From Ascaris suum (Eukaryota > Nematoda > Chromadorea > Rhabditida > Ascarididae): DNA of 64,000 nt. Each line of letters opens with the position of its first letter. Positions within the stretch are counted from its first letter, which is position 1. Below the pieces are notes generated by a model, which was not told the origin of the DNA, did no database searches, and was given only the letters and a program-made list of their open reading frames with translations. Below, piece after piece: positions 15,001-24,697 of this stretch. The position numbers and the translations under genes were made by a program. The stretch is from the NCBI GenBank assembly GCA_013433145.1, contig CM024187.1, positions 1,550,001 through 1,614,000 on the forward strand. The letters run 5' to 3'.

Positions 15001-16819
15001 TGTGAGGACGCCATTCGGTCCGGCTGTCACAATAAAAGCATTTCGTCTGCTCTTCTAGATGAGACACAATGCAATAGCGTTGCCGTCCATGTATACCACA
15101 TGTCGAGGTGGCGCTAAGTCGGTGCTTTCGACCGACTAGTAAATTTCCGGTCGCCGGATAACAGGAACGTTCACTGCACAGATCTTCTTCTGCTGAAATC
15201 GGCGCATCTCTTTCATCGTGAATGTTGAATGTTCAACTTCAATGATGTTCACGAAGATATTAAACGTCACTAATGGGCCAGAGAGCACAACAATGAGTTT
15301 TGAAAAATCGAAACCTTCAGGCGGAATCAAACTTAAACTTTTTGAGAAGTGCTTAGACCACTCAAAATGAAGTGCTCCTCAGGGAATTCCAGTACGAAGA
15401 CGATAAATATCTACTCTTTCCACCATCTCCAGTTTTAATAAACTCGTGAAGGAAATAAAAAACAACGTAAAATATCAGAGACTTTTTGGCATATAGTGGT
15501 ATATCCCAGTTGCAATGAATTGATATTGGTGACGGCAAAAAAAACCCGAAATGTTCAGCAAACCTGCCATCGCTAAGTAATCCGTATACGTCCAGGCCAA
15601 CGTCAGTTTATTTCCTTCGGGTGTAGATATAAAGCGAATATTGTGGCCGAAGCCTGTGTCGGTTAACAGTTATTGTCAGACATCTACGCAGGTAGACAGA
15701 CACACAGGCATAAGCACACATACTTCGCGCATCTATAATGCCGCCATTATGCAAAAATCGCACACATGCAAATTCAGTTTTCGCTGAAATTTCCCGACAG
15801 TTTTAGTGCAAAAAATTAGCATCACTGCTCAATGGTCCTTCTTTCAAATCACTAGCATAGCCCCTGTTTTCCAATGCAGATCCTTGTGTGTCACGCTCAT
15901 AGACACTTAAACATAAGGCTGGCCTACTATTACCTGTCCTCCTTTGGTATTCCCTTCCTCCCCTTATCCCCGTTTGTACTTCTCATTACCTCCACCTGTA
16001 CAAAAAACTGTTATACAGTACTAAATTCCGTAGACAGAAGCTATAGTTCATTATATAAAAGTGATGGGGATGGACGTCAACGATTTTTGCGTTTATGAGA
16101 GACGAAAAAAAAAACAGATGATAATGTAACCGCCTTATTGCTGGCGTAGTTATAATAGAAATATTAACAAAATAAACTCAAGAAGTTAAATAAAAGTTGG
16201 GAAGTCTAATGGCGCATCCGAATAATTTCAAAAAGCATTGAATAAATCAACGACAAAAACGAATAAATTGCTATTACATTGTTAATTCGATATCAAACAT
16301 TATTAGTATTAAGCGATTAGCTTTTTGATAACGAATAAAATATGAAAGTGAATGATATTTGTTTATTTCAATTATCCCATTCCAATTATTTATCATATTA
16401 TTTCAATTTATCATATCAATTATATTATCCTATTTATCATATTTATCATATTATTTATTTCAATTATCATATTTAATTATTTCAATTATACTTTTCTAAA
16501 GTTTATTCTAAATTGTAATTATTTAAGCGTAATTTCGATATTAACAAATCACTGATAAGCAAAAGCATTAAGCAGTAACATTATATTAGTAACCGTAACA
16601 CAGTAAGTAACATAGTAACAGTAACAGTAACATTGTATTAAGCAGTAACACAGTAACATAGCAGTAAAATGCAATTCATTTTTCAGCGGAAGAAAATTAT
16701 TCATCAAATAGACAGAAAAAAAAGTCGGAAAATTATTACTTACCAAATTCAGGAAATACTGAGGCCAGAAATATTATGAGCACACCGATCGACCAAACGG
16801 GCGACCGTAAAATGCCCAT
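1..16819 (-). CDS. lam-1: Laminin subunit beta, 5' half (18 exons, runs off left edge)
   Basis: This encodes the beta chain of the secreted laminin heterotrimer, a basement-membrane protein. Exons, in transcript order: 16819-16744, 15192-14976, 14459-14265, 11569-11437, 11049-10910, 10591-10450, 9503-9320, 9069-8927, 8463-8363, 7877-7707, 6547-6230 (or to 6332), 5882-5721, 5247-5110, 4693-4521, 2779-2564, 1755-1612, 958-808 and 343-189. Splice phases agree throughout except inside exon 10. About 950 residues are visible. A signal peptide is followed by the LN domain (about 26-275), LE repeats, an L4/LF domain (about 545-760) and further LE repeats. Vertebrate beta-1 is near 1,790 residues, so the coiled-coil part lies beyond the window. 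The LN motifs, LE cysteine spacing and the L4/LF position match beta chains rather than alpha or gamma. Exon 10 carries a one-base frame break (7729-7731). Confidence 0.93.
189..343 (-). CDS. lam-1: lam-1 exon 18, LE repeats (last exon placed)
   Basis: It encodes [31 protein letters not shown] and ends VVCNCK. The acceptor is TTTTAG and the donor GTAAGA. It leaves phase 2. The bases at 1-20 could begin another exon after a TATAG, but that frame gives no LE motif, so I leave it unassigned. Confidence 0.9.
808..958 (-). CDS. lam-1: lam-1 exon 17, LE repeats
   Basis: It encodes [20 protein letters not shown] and [18 protein letters not shown] with laminin LE spacing. The acceptor is TTATAG and the donor a weak GTTGGG. 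Phase 2 in, phase 0 out. Confidence 0.92.
1612..1755 (-). CDS. lam-1: lam-1 exon 16, LE repeats
   Basis: It encodes [20 protein letters not shown] and [14 protein letters not shown], two LE half-repeats. The acceptor is TTTCAG and the donor GTTATT. Phase 2 in and out. Confidence 0.93.
2564..2779 (-). CDS. lam-1: lam-1 exon 15, end of L4/LF and next LE repeat
   Basis: It encodes [12 protein letters not shown] and [10 protein letters not shown], closing L4/[22 protein letters not shown] and CKPNVVGRR begin the second LE array. The acceptor is TTAAG and the donor GTAAGT. Phase 2 in and out. Confidence 0.94.
4521..4693 (-). CDS. lam-1: lam-1 exon 14, L4/LF domain
   Basis: It encodes [19 protein letters not shown] and [20 protein letters not shown]. 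Frame requires the second of two acceptors five bases apart (cagGTCAG). The more canonical upstream TTTCAG would shift the frame. The donor is GTATGT; phase 0 in, phase 2 out. Confidence 0.92.
5110..5247 (-). CDS. lam-1: lam-1 exon 13, L4/LF domain
   Basis: It encodes [16 protein letters not shown] and [17 protein letters not shown]. The acceptor is TTGCAG and the donor GTTACA. It is 46 codons, phase 0 on both sides. Confidence 0.93.
5721..5882 (-). CDS. lam-1: lam-1 exon 12, L4/LF domain
   Basis: It encodes [15 protein letters not shown] and [18 protein letters not shown], the conserved WTG-GFV and RYE motifs of the L4/LF domain. The acceptor is TTACAG and the donor GTGAGC. It is 54 codons, phase 0 on both sides. 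Confidence 0.94.
6230..6547 (-). CDS. lam-1: lam-1 exon 11, LE repeat 4 and start of L4/LF domain
   Basis: After a TTTCAG acceptor it encodes [34 protein letters not shown] and [11 protein letters not shown], the LE-4 to L4/LF junction of beta chains. Two donors keep phase 0: a weak GTACCG ending the exon at 6332, or GAG/GTGAAA ending at 6230. The long form adds 34 residues with a repeated IEF motif. The short form fits the usual spacing in other beta chains better. Confidence 0.88.
6284..6324. repeat. 9-bp tandem repeat at the end of lam-1 exon 11
   Basis: Four full copies plus a partial copy of AATRAACTC on the plus strand. Read on the minus strand in the lam-1 frame it gives a repeated Ile-Glu-Phe tripeptide with no stop. 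It lies between the two possible donors of exon 11. Confidence 0.9.
7707..7877 (-). CDS. lam-1: lam-1 exon 10, LE repeats 3-4, with frame break
   Basis: The exon opens in frame with [20 protein letters not shown] and runs to CLCKRLVT. The expected continuation GENCDRCL up to the GTACGT donor is present but in the next frame. The exon is 171 bases; phase continuity with exons 9 and 11 needs 172. One C missing from the CC at 7729-7730 (plus strand) restores the family motif. As written, the reading frame is broken. Confidence 0.88.
7729..7731 (-). other. One-base frame break in lam-1 exon 10
   Basis: The frame changes exactly between the conserved residues KRLVT and GENCDRC. Nothing between them looks like an intron. 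A short homopolymer deletion, either a consensus error or a real mutation, explains it. Confidence 0.8.
8363..8463 (-). CDS. lam-1: lam-1 exon 9, LE repeat 3
   Basis: It encodes [20 protein letters not shown] and [14 protein letters not shown], the first half of LE repeat 3. The acceptor is TTTTAG and the donor GTCAGT. It leaves phase 2. Confidence 0.92.
8927..9069 (-). CDS. lam-1: lam-1 exon 8, LE repeat 2
   Basis: [20 protein letters not shown] and [20 protein letters not shown] give the cysteine spacing of LE repeat 2. The acceptor is ACTAG and the donor GTTTGT. Phase 1 in, phase 0 out. Confidence 0.95.
9320..9503 (-). CDS. lam-1: lam-1 exon 7, LE repeat 1
   Basis: [19 protein letters not shown] and [20 protein letters not shown] are hallmark laminin beta LE-1 motifs. 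The acceptor is the less usual TTTAAG; the donor is GTTAGT. Phase 0 in, phase 1 out. Confidence 0.95.
10450..10591 (-). CDS. lam-1: lam-1 exon 6, LN to LE junction
   Basis: [20 protein letters not shown] marks the end of the LN domain and the first cysteines of LE repeat 1. The acceptor TTTTAG/G keeps frame; a CAG four bases further in would bring an immediate stop. The donor is GTAAAC and the exit phase 0. Confidence 0.92.
10910..11049 (-). CDS. lam-1: lam-1 exon 5, LN domain
   Basis: It encodes [20 protein letters not shown] and [13 protein letters not shown], a conserved LN-domain block. The acceptor is TTGCAG and the donor GTGATT. It leaves phase 2, completed by exon 6. Confidence 0.94.
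11437..11569 (-). CDS. lam-1: lam-1 exon 4, LN domain
   Basis: It encodes PYRYFAYDC and [14 protein letters not shown], the middle of the LN domain. The acceptor is TTGCAG and the donor GTGAAT. Phase 2 in, phase 0 out. Confidence 0.94.
11570..14264 (-). other. Large lam-1 intron 3
   Basis: This 2.7 kb intron is AT-rich with many A runs on the plus strand. No exon is needed here, because exon 3 joins exon 4 in the conserved W...YRYFAYDC context. I see no gene or transposon inside it. Confidence 0.7.
14265..14459 (-). CDS. lam-1: lam-1 exon 3, LN domain
   Basis: It contains [20 protein letters not shown] and [11 protein letters not shown], among the most conserved LN-domain motifs, which mediate laminin polymerisation. 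The acceptor is TGTCAG and the donor GTGAGT. The last tryptophan codon is split with exon 4. Confidence 0.95.
14976..15192 (-). CDS. lam-1: lam-1 exon 2, start of LN domain
   Basis: A TTTCAG acceptor leads into [17 protein letters not shown], the characteristic opening of the laminin N-terminal domain. YCIVSHLEE and KCFYCDSR follow. Phase 1 in, phase 2 out, donor GTTTAT. Confidence 0.93.
15193..16743 (-). other. lam-1 intron 1 with simple repeats
   Basis: It contains an AT-rich stretch at about 16,352-16,500 built from variants of TTTATCATATTATTTCAATTA. An irregular GTAACA-type tandem repeat lies at about 16,576-16,660. No coding exon is seen. Confidence 0.7.
16576..16660. repeat. Irregular GTAACA repeat
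   Basis: Repeated units of GTAACA, AGTAACA and AGCAGTAACA are visible in the lam-1 first intron. They look like slippage-derived simple sequence. Confidence 0.75.
16744..16819 (-). CDS. lam-1: lam-1 exon 1, start codon and signal peptide
   Basis: The ATG at 16819-16817 opens a short basic stretch (MGILRSPVW) and a hydrophobic core ([11 protein letters not shown]), a typical secretory signal. The exon ends phase 1 at a GTAAGT donor. The start was chosen because it alone gives a signal peptide in the frame that joins exon 2 and lies just after the acceptor at 16847. Confidence 0.85.
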
Positions 16820-16845
16820 GGTGATCCGAAGGGCTCGTGCTCAGC

Positions 16846-16847
16846 CT
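16846..16847 (-). promoter_or_regulatory. Candidate trans-splice acceptor upstream of lam-1
   Basis: On the minus strand a TTTCTAG/G acceptor ends at 16846, 26 bases before the lam-1 ATG at 16819-16817. No upstream exon is needed to explain it. In nematodes this arrangement usually marks spliced-leader addition. That it is trans- rather than cis-spliced is inference. Confidence 0.5.
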
Positions 16848-18855
16848 AGAAAGCAATTAAATGAAATCGGTTACAACAAATAATCGCGACTATATAAACG
16901 ATATGAAACAGTAAACAATAAAAAAAAACACTATATATTTGGAATAAATAAATATAACACTATATGATTTTATGGAAGGCAACCACAAATTCCGGAAGTA
17001 CAAAAACGTCTGCAACATTCAGCTGCAATCACTGAAACAGGTGGAAAAAAACGGAAATAATATCAATATGCAAGTATGAAATTTGAAGAGAATGCTTGAA
17101 GTTACCTAAATAATTGCTCTTCGCTTAGAAGATAGAAAATAAAGATAATGACGCTTTCATATTGCAGTAAGCAATGCGCTTATAGGAGGACCTTAATTAG
17201 TTACATGCATTGTAGAAATCTCGAGAACAAAGTCCATCAAAACGCAATTTTGTGATCAATGAAAACTTGCAATTATTGAGTTGCTGATATCCACTACTAC
17301 TACAAAATGCTTCTTTGCAATGAAGAAATGCTTCTTATTAGAATCCATCTCACCTCCCCTCCCCATCCCTTAAAAAAGAAAGAAAAAATTGGCGATAGCC
17401 AAAGAAACATTAATAAATAAAAGTTAAAATAAGGAATAAAACAAAGCTCTAGATAAACGATGCGTAAATGAACAATCAAAAAAAAAAAAAAAAAAAGAGG
17501 ATACAGTAGCGCGGCATCGTAACGCTCTTATATCGTCATCTAACAATATAAGTGTTTATTTACATAACGCGCATTAAAACAAATGTATACTCCAATAAAA
17601 AAAAAGAAAAAAGAGAAAAGATCACTACAAAATCTTCGATTGTAGGTAACTCCTTTCTCAGCAAAGAATGTCGAATTTTTTTAATCGGTAATATCCCTTT
17701 ACTATCGAATCGAACGATTTCTAGGATATTAAAATTTCATGCATTGCGGATTATTTATCTGATGGCATTATTGCGGGTGGAATGAAATATTGAAATAATC
17801 AGGGAGCAAAATTTTACTCAACGGAATGTGATATAACTTTTATAACCTGTCGATGATACATGCTTCCTTATTTGTTATGTCATCTTTACGCCCACAGATT
17901 ATTTCATTCGCAAACACAAATAAACACATATACACTACTTTGAGAGTGCATTAAAAACCTGCCAATCAAGTGCAAATCGATCAAGAAAAACTATTTCAGC
18001 AAATTTTAAACGAAACTGAAATTGATATGAATGAAATAAAATACGAAATAAAATATGATAAAAATATAAAAAAAGCAGAACACAAGTTCAAAGCCATTAA
18101 AGCTCTTATAGTTGTTGATTAGTCATCATGCATCAACAAAAAAAGGAAGTGCTAGTGGGCGAAGTGACACAGCTGAAGATAACAATTCAGACAATACATA
18201 TGATAGATGATGGCTTCTCAAGATCACTAGACACTAAGATTGCTATAACGATGCGAAATGCTTCACAACTGAATGGAACAAAGTTACAATTTTTCGTACA
18301 TGGAACACAACTCTATAAACTGTTTTACTAGTAATTACCAACATCAAGTTCGGGCTGTGTCTTTCCAAGACTTCGATGAGTTTCACTACGAATCAGATGG
18401 GCATCAGTTAAACGCAACTACTGCTTCGCCATCTCTCAATAGCACAGCTATAACCCACTACTACATATGGAAAAACATTAAATTAGATATACGCAAGTTT
18501 TAAAGGTTGTCAGTTGCCGATCGGATGTTATCATATTGCCATAGATAACACAGTATAATTTTCAACAGAGATAATAGCTATCGATTACTTTCTTAGTAAA
18601 CATATAACTATAGCATAGTTTCTCAATAAACATACCTGTTAAGGTAACCATAGCATTTCGTTGAACTATAAAAGAATGAGGAGCAATTCGATTCTGAGAC
18701 AACAATCGATTTGTTCGTTGAGCGTTTAGAACGTTATGTAATATTAAAGCAAGCAATTCCGAAGAACTGTTTTAGTTTACATTTTACAATATAAAATTCT
18801 ATATTACTAGTAAGAATTTTACTGAACATTAATAACTACAGAATGGGAGAGAATT

Positions 18856-18884
18856 CAGGTTGCTGTGTTCAAATCACAGACCTG
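18856..18884. other. Perfect hairpin resembling a tRNA T-arm
   Basis: The arms CAGGT/ACCTG and CTGTG/CACAG enclose a seven-base TTCAAAT loop, exactly the geometry of a T-arm. No matching acceptor strand, D-arm or anticodon arm lies upstream, so this is not an intact tRNA gene. It could be a decayed tRNA-derived element or chance. Confidence 0.4.
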
Positions 18885-20334
18885 CTTGCTATAAGTTATG
18901 CTAATGAACGTTGTGTACTTACCTAACGCCTAGAATTGAAAATTCAGTGCACGACCTAGTATTGACACAGAAATTGAGGAGAAAAAGAAGGAGCAAGAAA
19001 GAGGAAGGTAGCGATCATGGGAAACGACGAATCCCGTAGAGCACGAAAAATGCATATAACACAAAAAGCCTCGCAACGCTTAACGGAAGAAAACTTGATT
19101 TGAGAGTCTCCGAGGGAAAAAGTTTTCCGTTCGACTAATTAAGCTGAAGAGCGGCAACTGCGTTACTCAAAAAAAGTGGAAATTTTTCATTTAATTTAAA
19201 AATTCCCAATCATAGATAATGCATGAAATTCTGAGTCAGTTGAAAGCGAACAGGAAAAATATATTTATACGTAAAAAAAAAAATCATTCAACAAATTCGG
19301 CTCTCAAATCTTTGAAAAGAAAAGAAAAAAAAAAAGAGGAATATGAAAGAGATGAAGAATTCCATAAGGCGTAGATTAAGGCAATAGAATGCACAAAGCA
19401 AACAGCTGCGAGCAGTTCGAAAGTTTTTGCCTCATTCAACCTTGTTCAATAGATAATCGACGACGTGGTTTTTCCGCCTCTCATAGTCAATCAAACGCAT
19501 TCAGAAAGATATCGCTTGCGCTCTCAATATGCTCTTTTTTACCGTGATTTTGTATTATCAGAAAAAAAAAAAAAGAAAATCATTCCATTGGCAAACAACT
19601 AGCCACTCATATGATACATCGTATCGTACAATCGTATTTCAGTTTCCAAAAAAAAAAAAAATTGTCTGACGAAGAGTTAAATCGTTATGCTGTATGAAAA
19701 TCGATCGATTTCGTCTGCTTGTATTGAACTAAAAATCTCAAAGCTATTTGCAATGAGGCTTAATAAAAAGAAGTCAATCTCGAGAGAGCGCCAACTCGGT
19801 GCAGCTCTTCATTGGAAAGAAGCCTATAGCTCAATCTCTGAGGAAAACTAACGTGAAGAAACTTCACTCGGCTCACTTCATAGAAATGACGCATCAATGT
19901 CGATCACAATAAAATTTGAAGCACAGAATCAAAAAAAAACCGCTATACTATGCACGGAAATATATGTATAGTGCTATAGATGTGCCTGTAATATACGTAG
20001 ATATAACTCAACCAGCGTCAAACGTATAGTCGTTAAGACTATCTACATTTCGAAATTCTTAGACGTTGGATTTTCGTTTTATTAAGGTTTTTAGTTTATA
20101 ATTCCTTATTTTGGTAATTAAGCATATCATCCTATAATGTTCTTCGCTTATTACAAGTCACATTTTCAATCTAAGTTTCTTATGTTAGAGGCATTCTAAT
20201 ATATTCTCTTCAATTCATATATTTAACATCACATCTCATATTGGCTTTGAAAAATAAACATACTTTATTATTCCAATACTTATTAAACTATTAACATATT
20301 ACATTCTAAACTTGTGGAGTAGTTTTTTTGCATT

Positions 20335-20336
<2 letters not shown>

Positions 20337-20391
<55 letters not shown>

Positions 20392-20404
20392 TATAAATAT
20401 ATAT

Positions 20405-20436
<32 letters not shown>
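20337..20436. repeat. (TA)n tract
   Basis: About 100 bases of nearly pure TA dinucleotides with a few AAT interruptions. Confidence 0.97.
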
Positions 20437-20827
20437 AGTTTCGTTTAGTGGCGATTTCATTACTTGATGATATCGTTCAACATTTCCTGCGCGTTTATAT
20501 TTACTACCTAACTATTACTCTGCTTATGTAACTCTTATTTACGATTTAAGATAAAACTTTTTCTAATATTAAAATGGAAAATGGCAATAAAAGAGGACCT
20601 AAGGACCTAATTCAAACTATCAAAAAACGGTTGTGGAAAAAAAAAAGAAGGAAAACGGATAACAATGACGAGATAGGCTCCATATTTCATGAATTTCTTG
20701 TTCATTATACATTCATAACAAACATTTCATCTACGTACTTGTATGTTTCTTCTCGTCCTTATCGTCTTCTGAACTTATGATTATAATGTCTATCTTATTT
20801 TCCTCTACTAACAGGGTTATGCATTTC

Positions 20828-20895
20828 GTTCTGATGATGTCCCGCGCATAACTCAGTCGTACACGTCAACGGATAAGGACCGAAACGCGTTCAAC
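20828..20895 (+). other. Hammerhead-ribozyme-like core, probably a degenerate retroelement relic
   Basis: CTGATGA at 20831-20837 and CGAAAC at 20881-20886 are the two invariant strands of a hammerhead core. They are joined by a stem GTCC (20839-20842)/GGAC (20877-20880) with one T-C mismatch at its base. GTT (20828-20830) can pair with AAC (20893-20895) as a short stem I. The stem III/cleavage region reads GCGTTC rather than a clean GTH site, so it looks inactive. Minimal type I hammerheads are known from Penelope-like elements. The same bases could instead be an exon fragment (DDVPRITQSYTSTDKD after a CTAACAG acceptor). Confidence 0.35.
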
Positions 20896-21730
20896 TTTTT
20901 ATTCGCATAGGCATTTTATCCATGTTTTATTTCTGCAGTGTTAATATTTCGTCTTCTAACATCGCCCTGTTAATGCTATCTCTATATTTTAGGCTTCCTA
21001 TATCATCTCTTTCCTCTATAAAAACATAAAGAAACATTAATAAACTACTGAAAGTATAGTTAACTTGATTGATCACGACGTTGTTTCGACGGCGGCTAAA
21101 GTACGGTGGTTTAAGATTCCGGTTTTTGGCTGGGTATGTATGCCCCTTGAAGTGAATGCAAAAATTCTACCTTAGCGAAAAACTTTAAGATGCGTATATA
21201 CTCAACCCGAACCCGAATTATAAACCATCTCACGTGAAATTTGCATAGAAAATATCAATATTAGAAGAAATGTATCAGTCAAATGAAGAAAAAGTGGAAT
21301 TTTGTGAATCAAATACACAAAATTTGCGAAGAAATTTGAGAAAGAGAGAGAGAGAAAAAAAAATAAGTGGAAAAAATCGCGAAAATTTCACCTAATAATA
21401 GCAATAATAATATTTATAAAATTGAAAAATGGAAAATTATTTGCATAAAAAGCGATGCATGATGAAAGTGTTGGATTTGATGATAAATGGACGATGAACA
21501 AAGATTAACGACAAATTGAACAGAAAATAAGTCGCCGAACGCGTCTGTCTAATCGAAATAGCGAGCTATTATTAATGTCGATTGTAATAGCACTGCGTAA
21601 ACGGATGGGAGCATTACGGATGCCAAGAATACCTCGAACGTTAACTTTGCCGACCTCTTCCATAAATACAAGTACAAGTTTCAAAGCAACAACTAATGCA
21701 CCTTTCGAATATTATCCCCTCCCTCCTCCT

Positions 21731-21780
21731 CCACCCCCCCCCCCCCCCACCACCAACCACCACCACCACCCACCACCAAC
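21731..21780. repeat. Poly-C run with CCA repeats
   Basis: A 15-base C run at 21734-21748 continues into imperfect CCA/ACC repeats. Confidence 0.95.
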
Positions 21781-23079
21781 AACTTTTTTTTCGTTGAAAA
21801 AAAATTTTTTTCTCGCCTTTTTCGCCGCCAAATATTTTCGCCTTTTTTGTCGTTATACATTTTCACCTTTTTCGCCTAGCTTTTACATATTAGATAGTTC
21901 CGCTGAACATATTATTTTCGATTATCCTTTATAAATGAAAAAAAAACGTATGATGCGACAAACTTTACGATATCCACATAAACGATTTGAATTTAATAAC
22001 CCATTTTACGAATAAAAGAGACGAACTGAAAAAAAAGAACTGGAAACGAGGTGTCACTGTAATCGTACTGAGCGTGAAGGTCCTCCAGTTAAAGCCGGAG
22101 TATGGCGATCGCCTTTACTCATCCTTTCGTATTCTCCCCGAATTTATGCACAGCAACGAGCCGCTGGGTTTATCACTGAAGTAGTGCGCTACTAGTCACT
22201 GGGAACTACCCGTTTGCTTAGGTCGGCAGAAACGGCATATGCTGCGAGACGACCTAAACAGGAACGACTGTCTGGATACGGAAAGAAGGGGGCGGAAAGA
22301 AGGGAGGAATGGGGAAGTGGGAATAGGTTTATGGGGGGAGAAGAAGGAGGAGAAGGCAGGAGCGAATAAAGCATAATGTGTAGAGCAATAACACTCAGCA
22401 TTAACGGAATGAAATAAAAGTAGTAGTTGAGAAAGATCATTTATAATCCAATAATACAAAAGAACATAAAAGGATTTCACAATTCAGGTAATCAATTCCC
22501 TCTCACGCCCTCCTCCCTCTCCCCCTCCCCCTCTTCTTGTCCCCATAAAATATTCATTTCAATGTGTTCGTACGATTGAATGAACGAAATTCAGCATAAC
22601 TGAAGATAACAATTAAGCATAGCAATCATTTACTTTGTAAATCAAATGAATAGTTAATTCATTACTATTAAAGTGGGAAAAAGTTGCGAAGTTTTGCCAA
22701 ATAATATCGAAATTGATGCGAACATTCGTTTTAAATGTTTATCAAAGAATAAAAAAATGTTGAATAAGCAAATAAAATATTTTTAAAAAGTATCTTATGC
22801 AATTTTGAGAGAAAAAAAATCTCATATAATGCATGCAAAAATATTCCGCTTAATTTCATTGTGAAGTATGACCGGGTTTTTTTTCTATTATACAAAAAGC
22901 CGAATAAGAATGATAAGAAGCCCCGAAACATGGTTCACAAAAAAAAACCCGGAAACTCCGTCATGATGGAAGTGCGAGCAAATTGCACTGGTAAACGTGA
23001 ATCTTTCGGATAGAAAGTAAGTGGTTTTAAACGATACAAAGAACAATAGGCACGAAGCAGAAATATCTGGATGCGCATC

Positions 23080-23095
23080 AAGAGAGAGAGAGAGA
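23080..23095. repeat. (AG)n microsatellite
   Basis: Eight AG dinucleotides in intergenic DNA. A short (CA)n run follows at about 23,191-23,203. Confidence 0.95.
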
Positions 23096-24573
23096 CACTT
23101 TTTCAGGAATGGTGACAGAAAAGAAGCGGAAAAGAAAGCGCAACTGATGAAAGAGGACGATCAATGTGGGCAGTTTGCTGTACGACACATACACACACAC
23201 ACAAGTAACGTGCAATTGCAACGCTATACCCGGCCCCACGTGCACATATACATCCTCACTAAGACAAGACACACCCAGGCAGCATCGCTGTGCTGCACAT
23301 TGCTCCGTGCCTCTTTACCGCTCTCTCGACACGACTGCTTCACGGATTTCCCGCTGCCATTGCTGAAGCAGCGAGCGTACTAGTGCGACTTCGGGTGTCG
23401 AGTTGCTTCACCTTTATAGCACTGACCAGCTTACGACTGCAATTGACGGAACTATGTGTCATAACACCCATAGAGGTGTATTTTCTTTGCTTGATTCATG
23501 TCTAATGTGCACATATCGCAGTGCATCCAACCGTTCATTCAGCGTTTTAGTTGGTGCACTGCAAACTGTTCACCTTTCTATGGTACTAGTAGTTTTGCAT
23601 GGGCGTCCGCAGGTGTTAATTTAAGGTGTAGATGGACCTAAAACGTCAATAAAGAAAAGCAATGCTAGCACAATGCAAAATATTTAGACTGTATGCAAAT
23701 AAGCGATAAATGCCGATCGGAAAAAATGGTCAAGAGTGGAAAATAATGCCACTGAATCGCCGATAGTATTTCTTTCGCTCACGTTGAAAAATATCGTTAA
23801 GTGCGTTTGTTGACAAGCCTTGCTGCATAATTTCGAATAGTAAACTCATGTGCGTTTGAACATATTCGGCTAAAATATTGTTAACGATTGCTCTTAAATG
23901 TGTCTATTTAAGCGGTTTTTACGTATTTAACGCTTCTGCGTATAAATCTTTGATGATAAAAAAAAGAGAGTAATTGCCTCGCTGTTAAGATGACGTCAAT
24001 TTGTTTCATTGAGATGCTTAAGCCGTCATATAGGCGTTCGAATGGCACAACTAACGCTTCAATTTTTTATAACGTATATTGCTGAAGGCTTGTGGAATGC
24101 AGTGTCTGGCCTCAAAGACATCGGTCTTACGATGAATCTTACGAGAGAGAAACGGCATTGCTCGAAAAAACGCAATAGTTATTTAAGCAATCTGAGAATT
24201 CAATCGCTAAAATGATGGGTTAACAAATCCAAGAAAATATGCACAGAAATGATGAGAAGAAAAACTAGTGGCAGAAACATAAGTGGCAAAAAATAAAGAG
24301 ACATCACTAACTTTTGATTATTTAGTTTTGATGCAATTTCACTTCTTTCGACGAAATGTTTGATGGAATTCATTGAGCTTTACCTTCCACTTCTATGTGA
24401 CGGCTTTTAATCACATTTTTGCGTTCCTTTTCGATAAATATATTAACGTTAGCAAGATTACCAGCAAAAGGTGAGCGTGAGAGGGCACTTTCTTCAAGTG
24501 CCTACTGAAAAATGACGTATGATAGCAGTGGTAGGAAGATAATGAAGGAAAATTAAGGTTAACCTTGGCCTTG

Positions 24574-24611
24574 AATATATATATAATATATAAATATATA
24601 TATAAATAAAT

Positions 24612-24643
<32 letters not shown>

Positions 24644-24697
24644 AAATATATATATAATATATATATATATATAAATATATAATATATATATATATAT
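24574..24697. repeat. Interrupted (TA)n tract
   Basis: About 120 bases of TA repeats broken by AAT and TAAATA steps. The minus-strand open frame across it is an artefact of the repeat. Confidence 0.97.

Noticed and set aside
18841..18890. tRNA gene
   Set aside because: Only a T-arm-like hairpin is present; acceptor, D and anticodon arms are missing.
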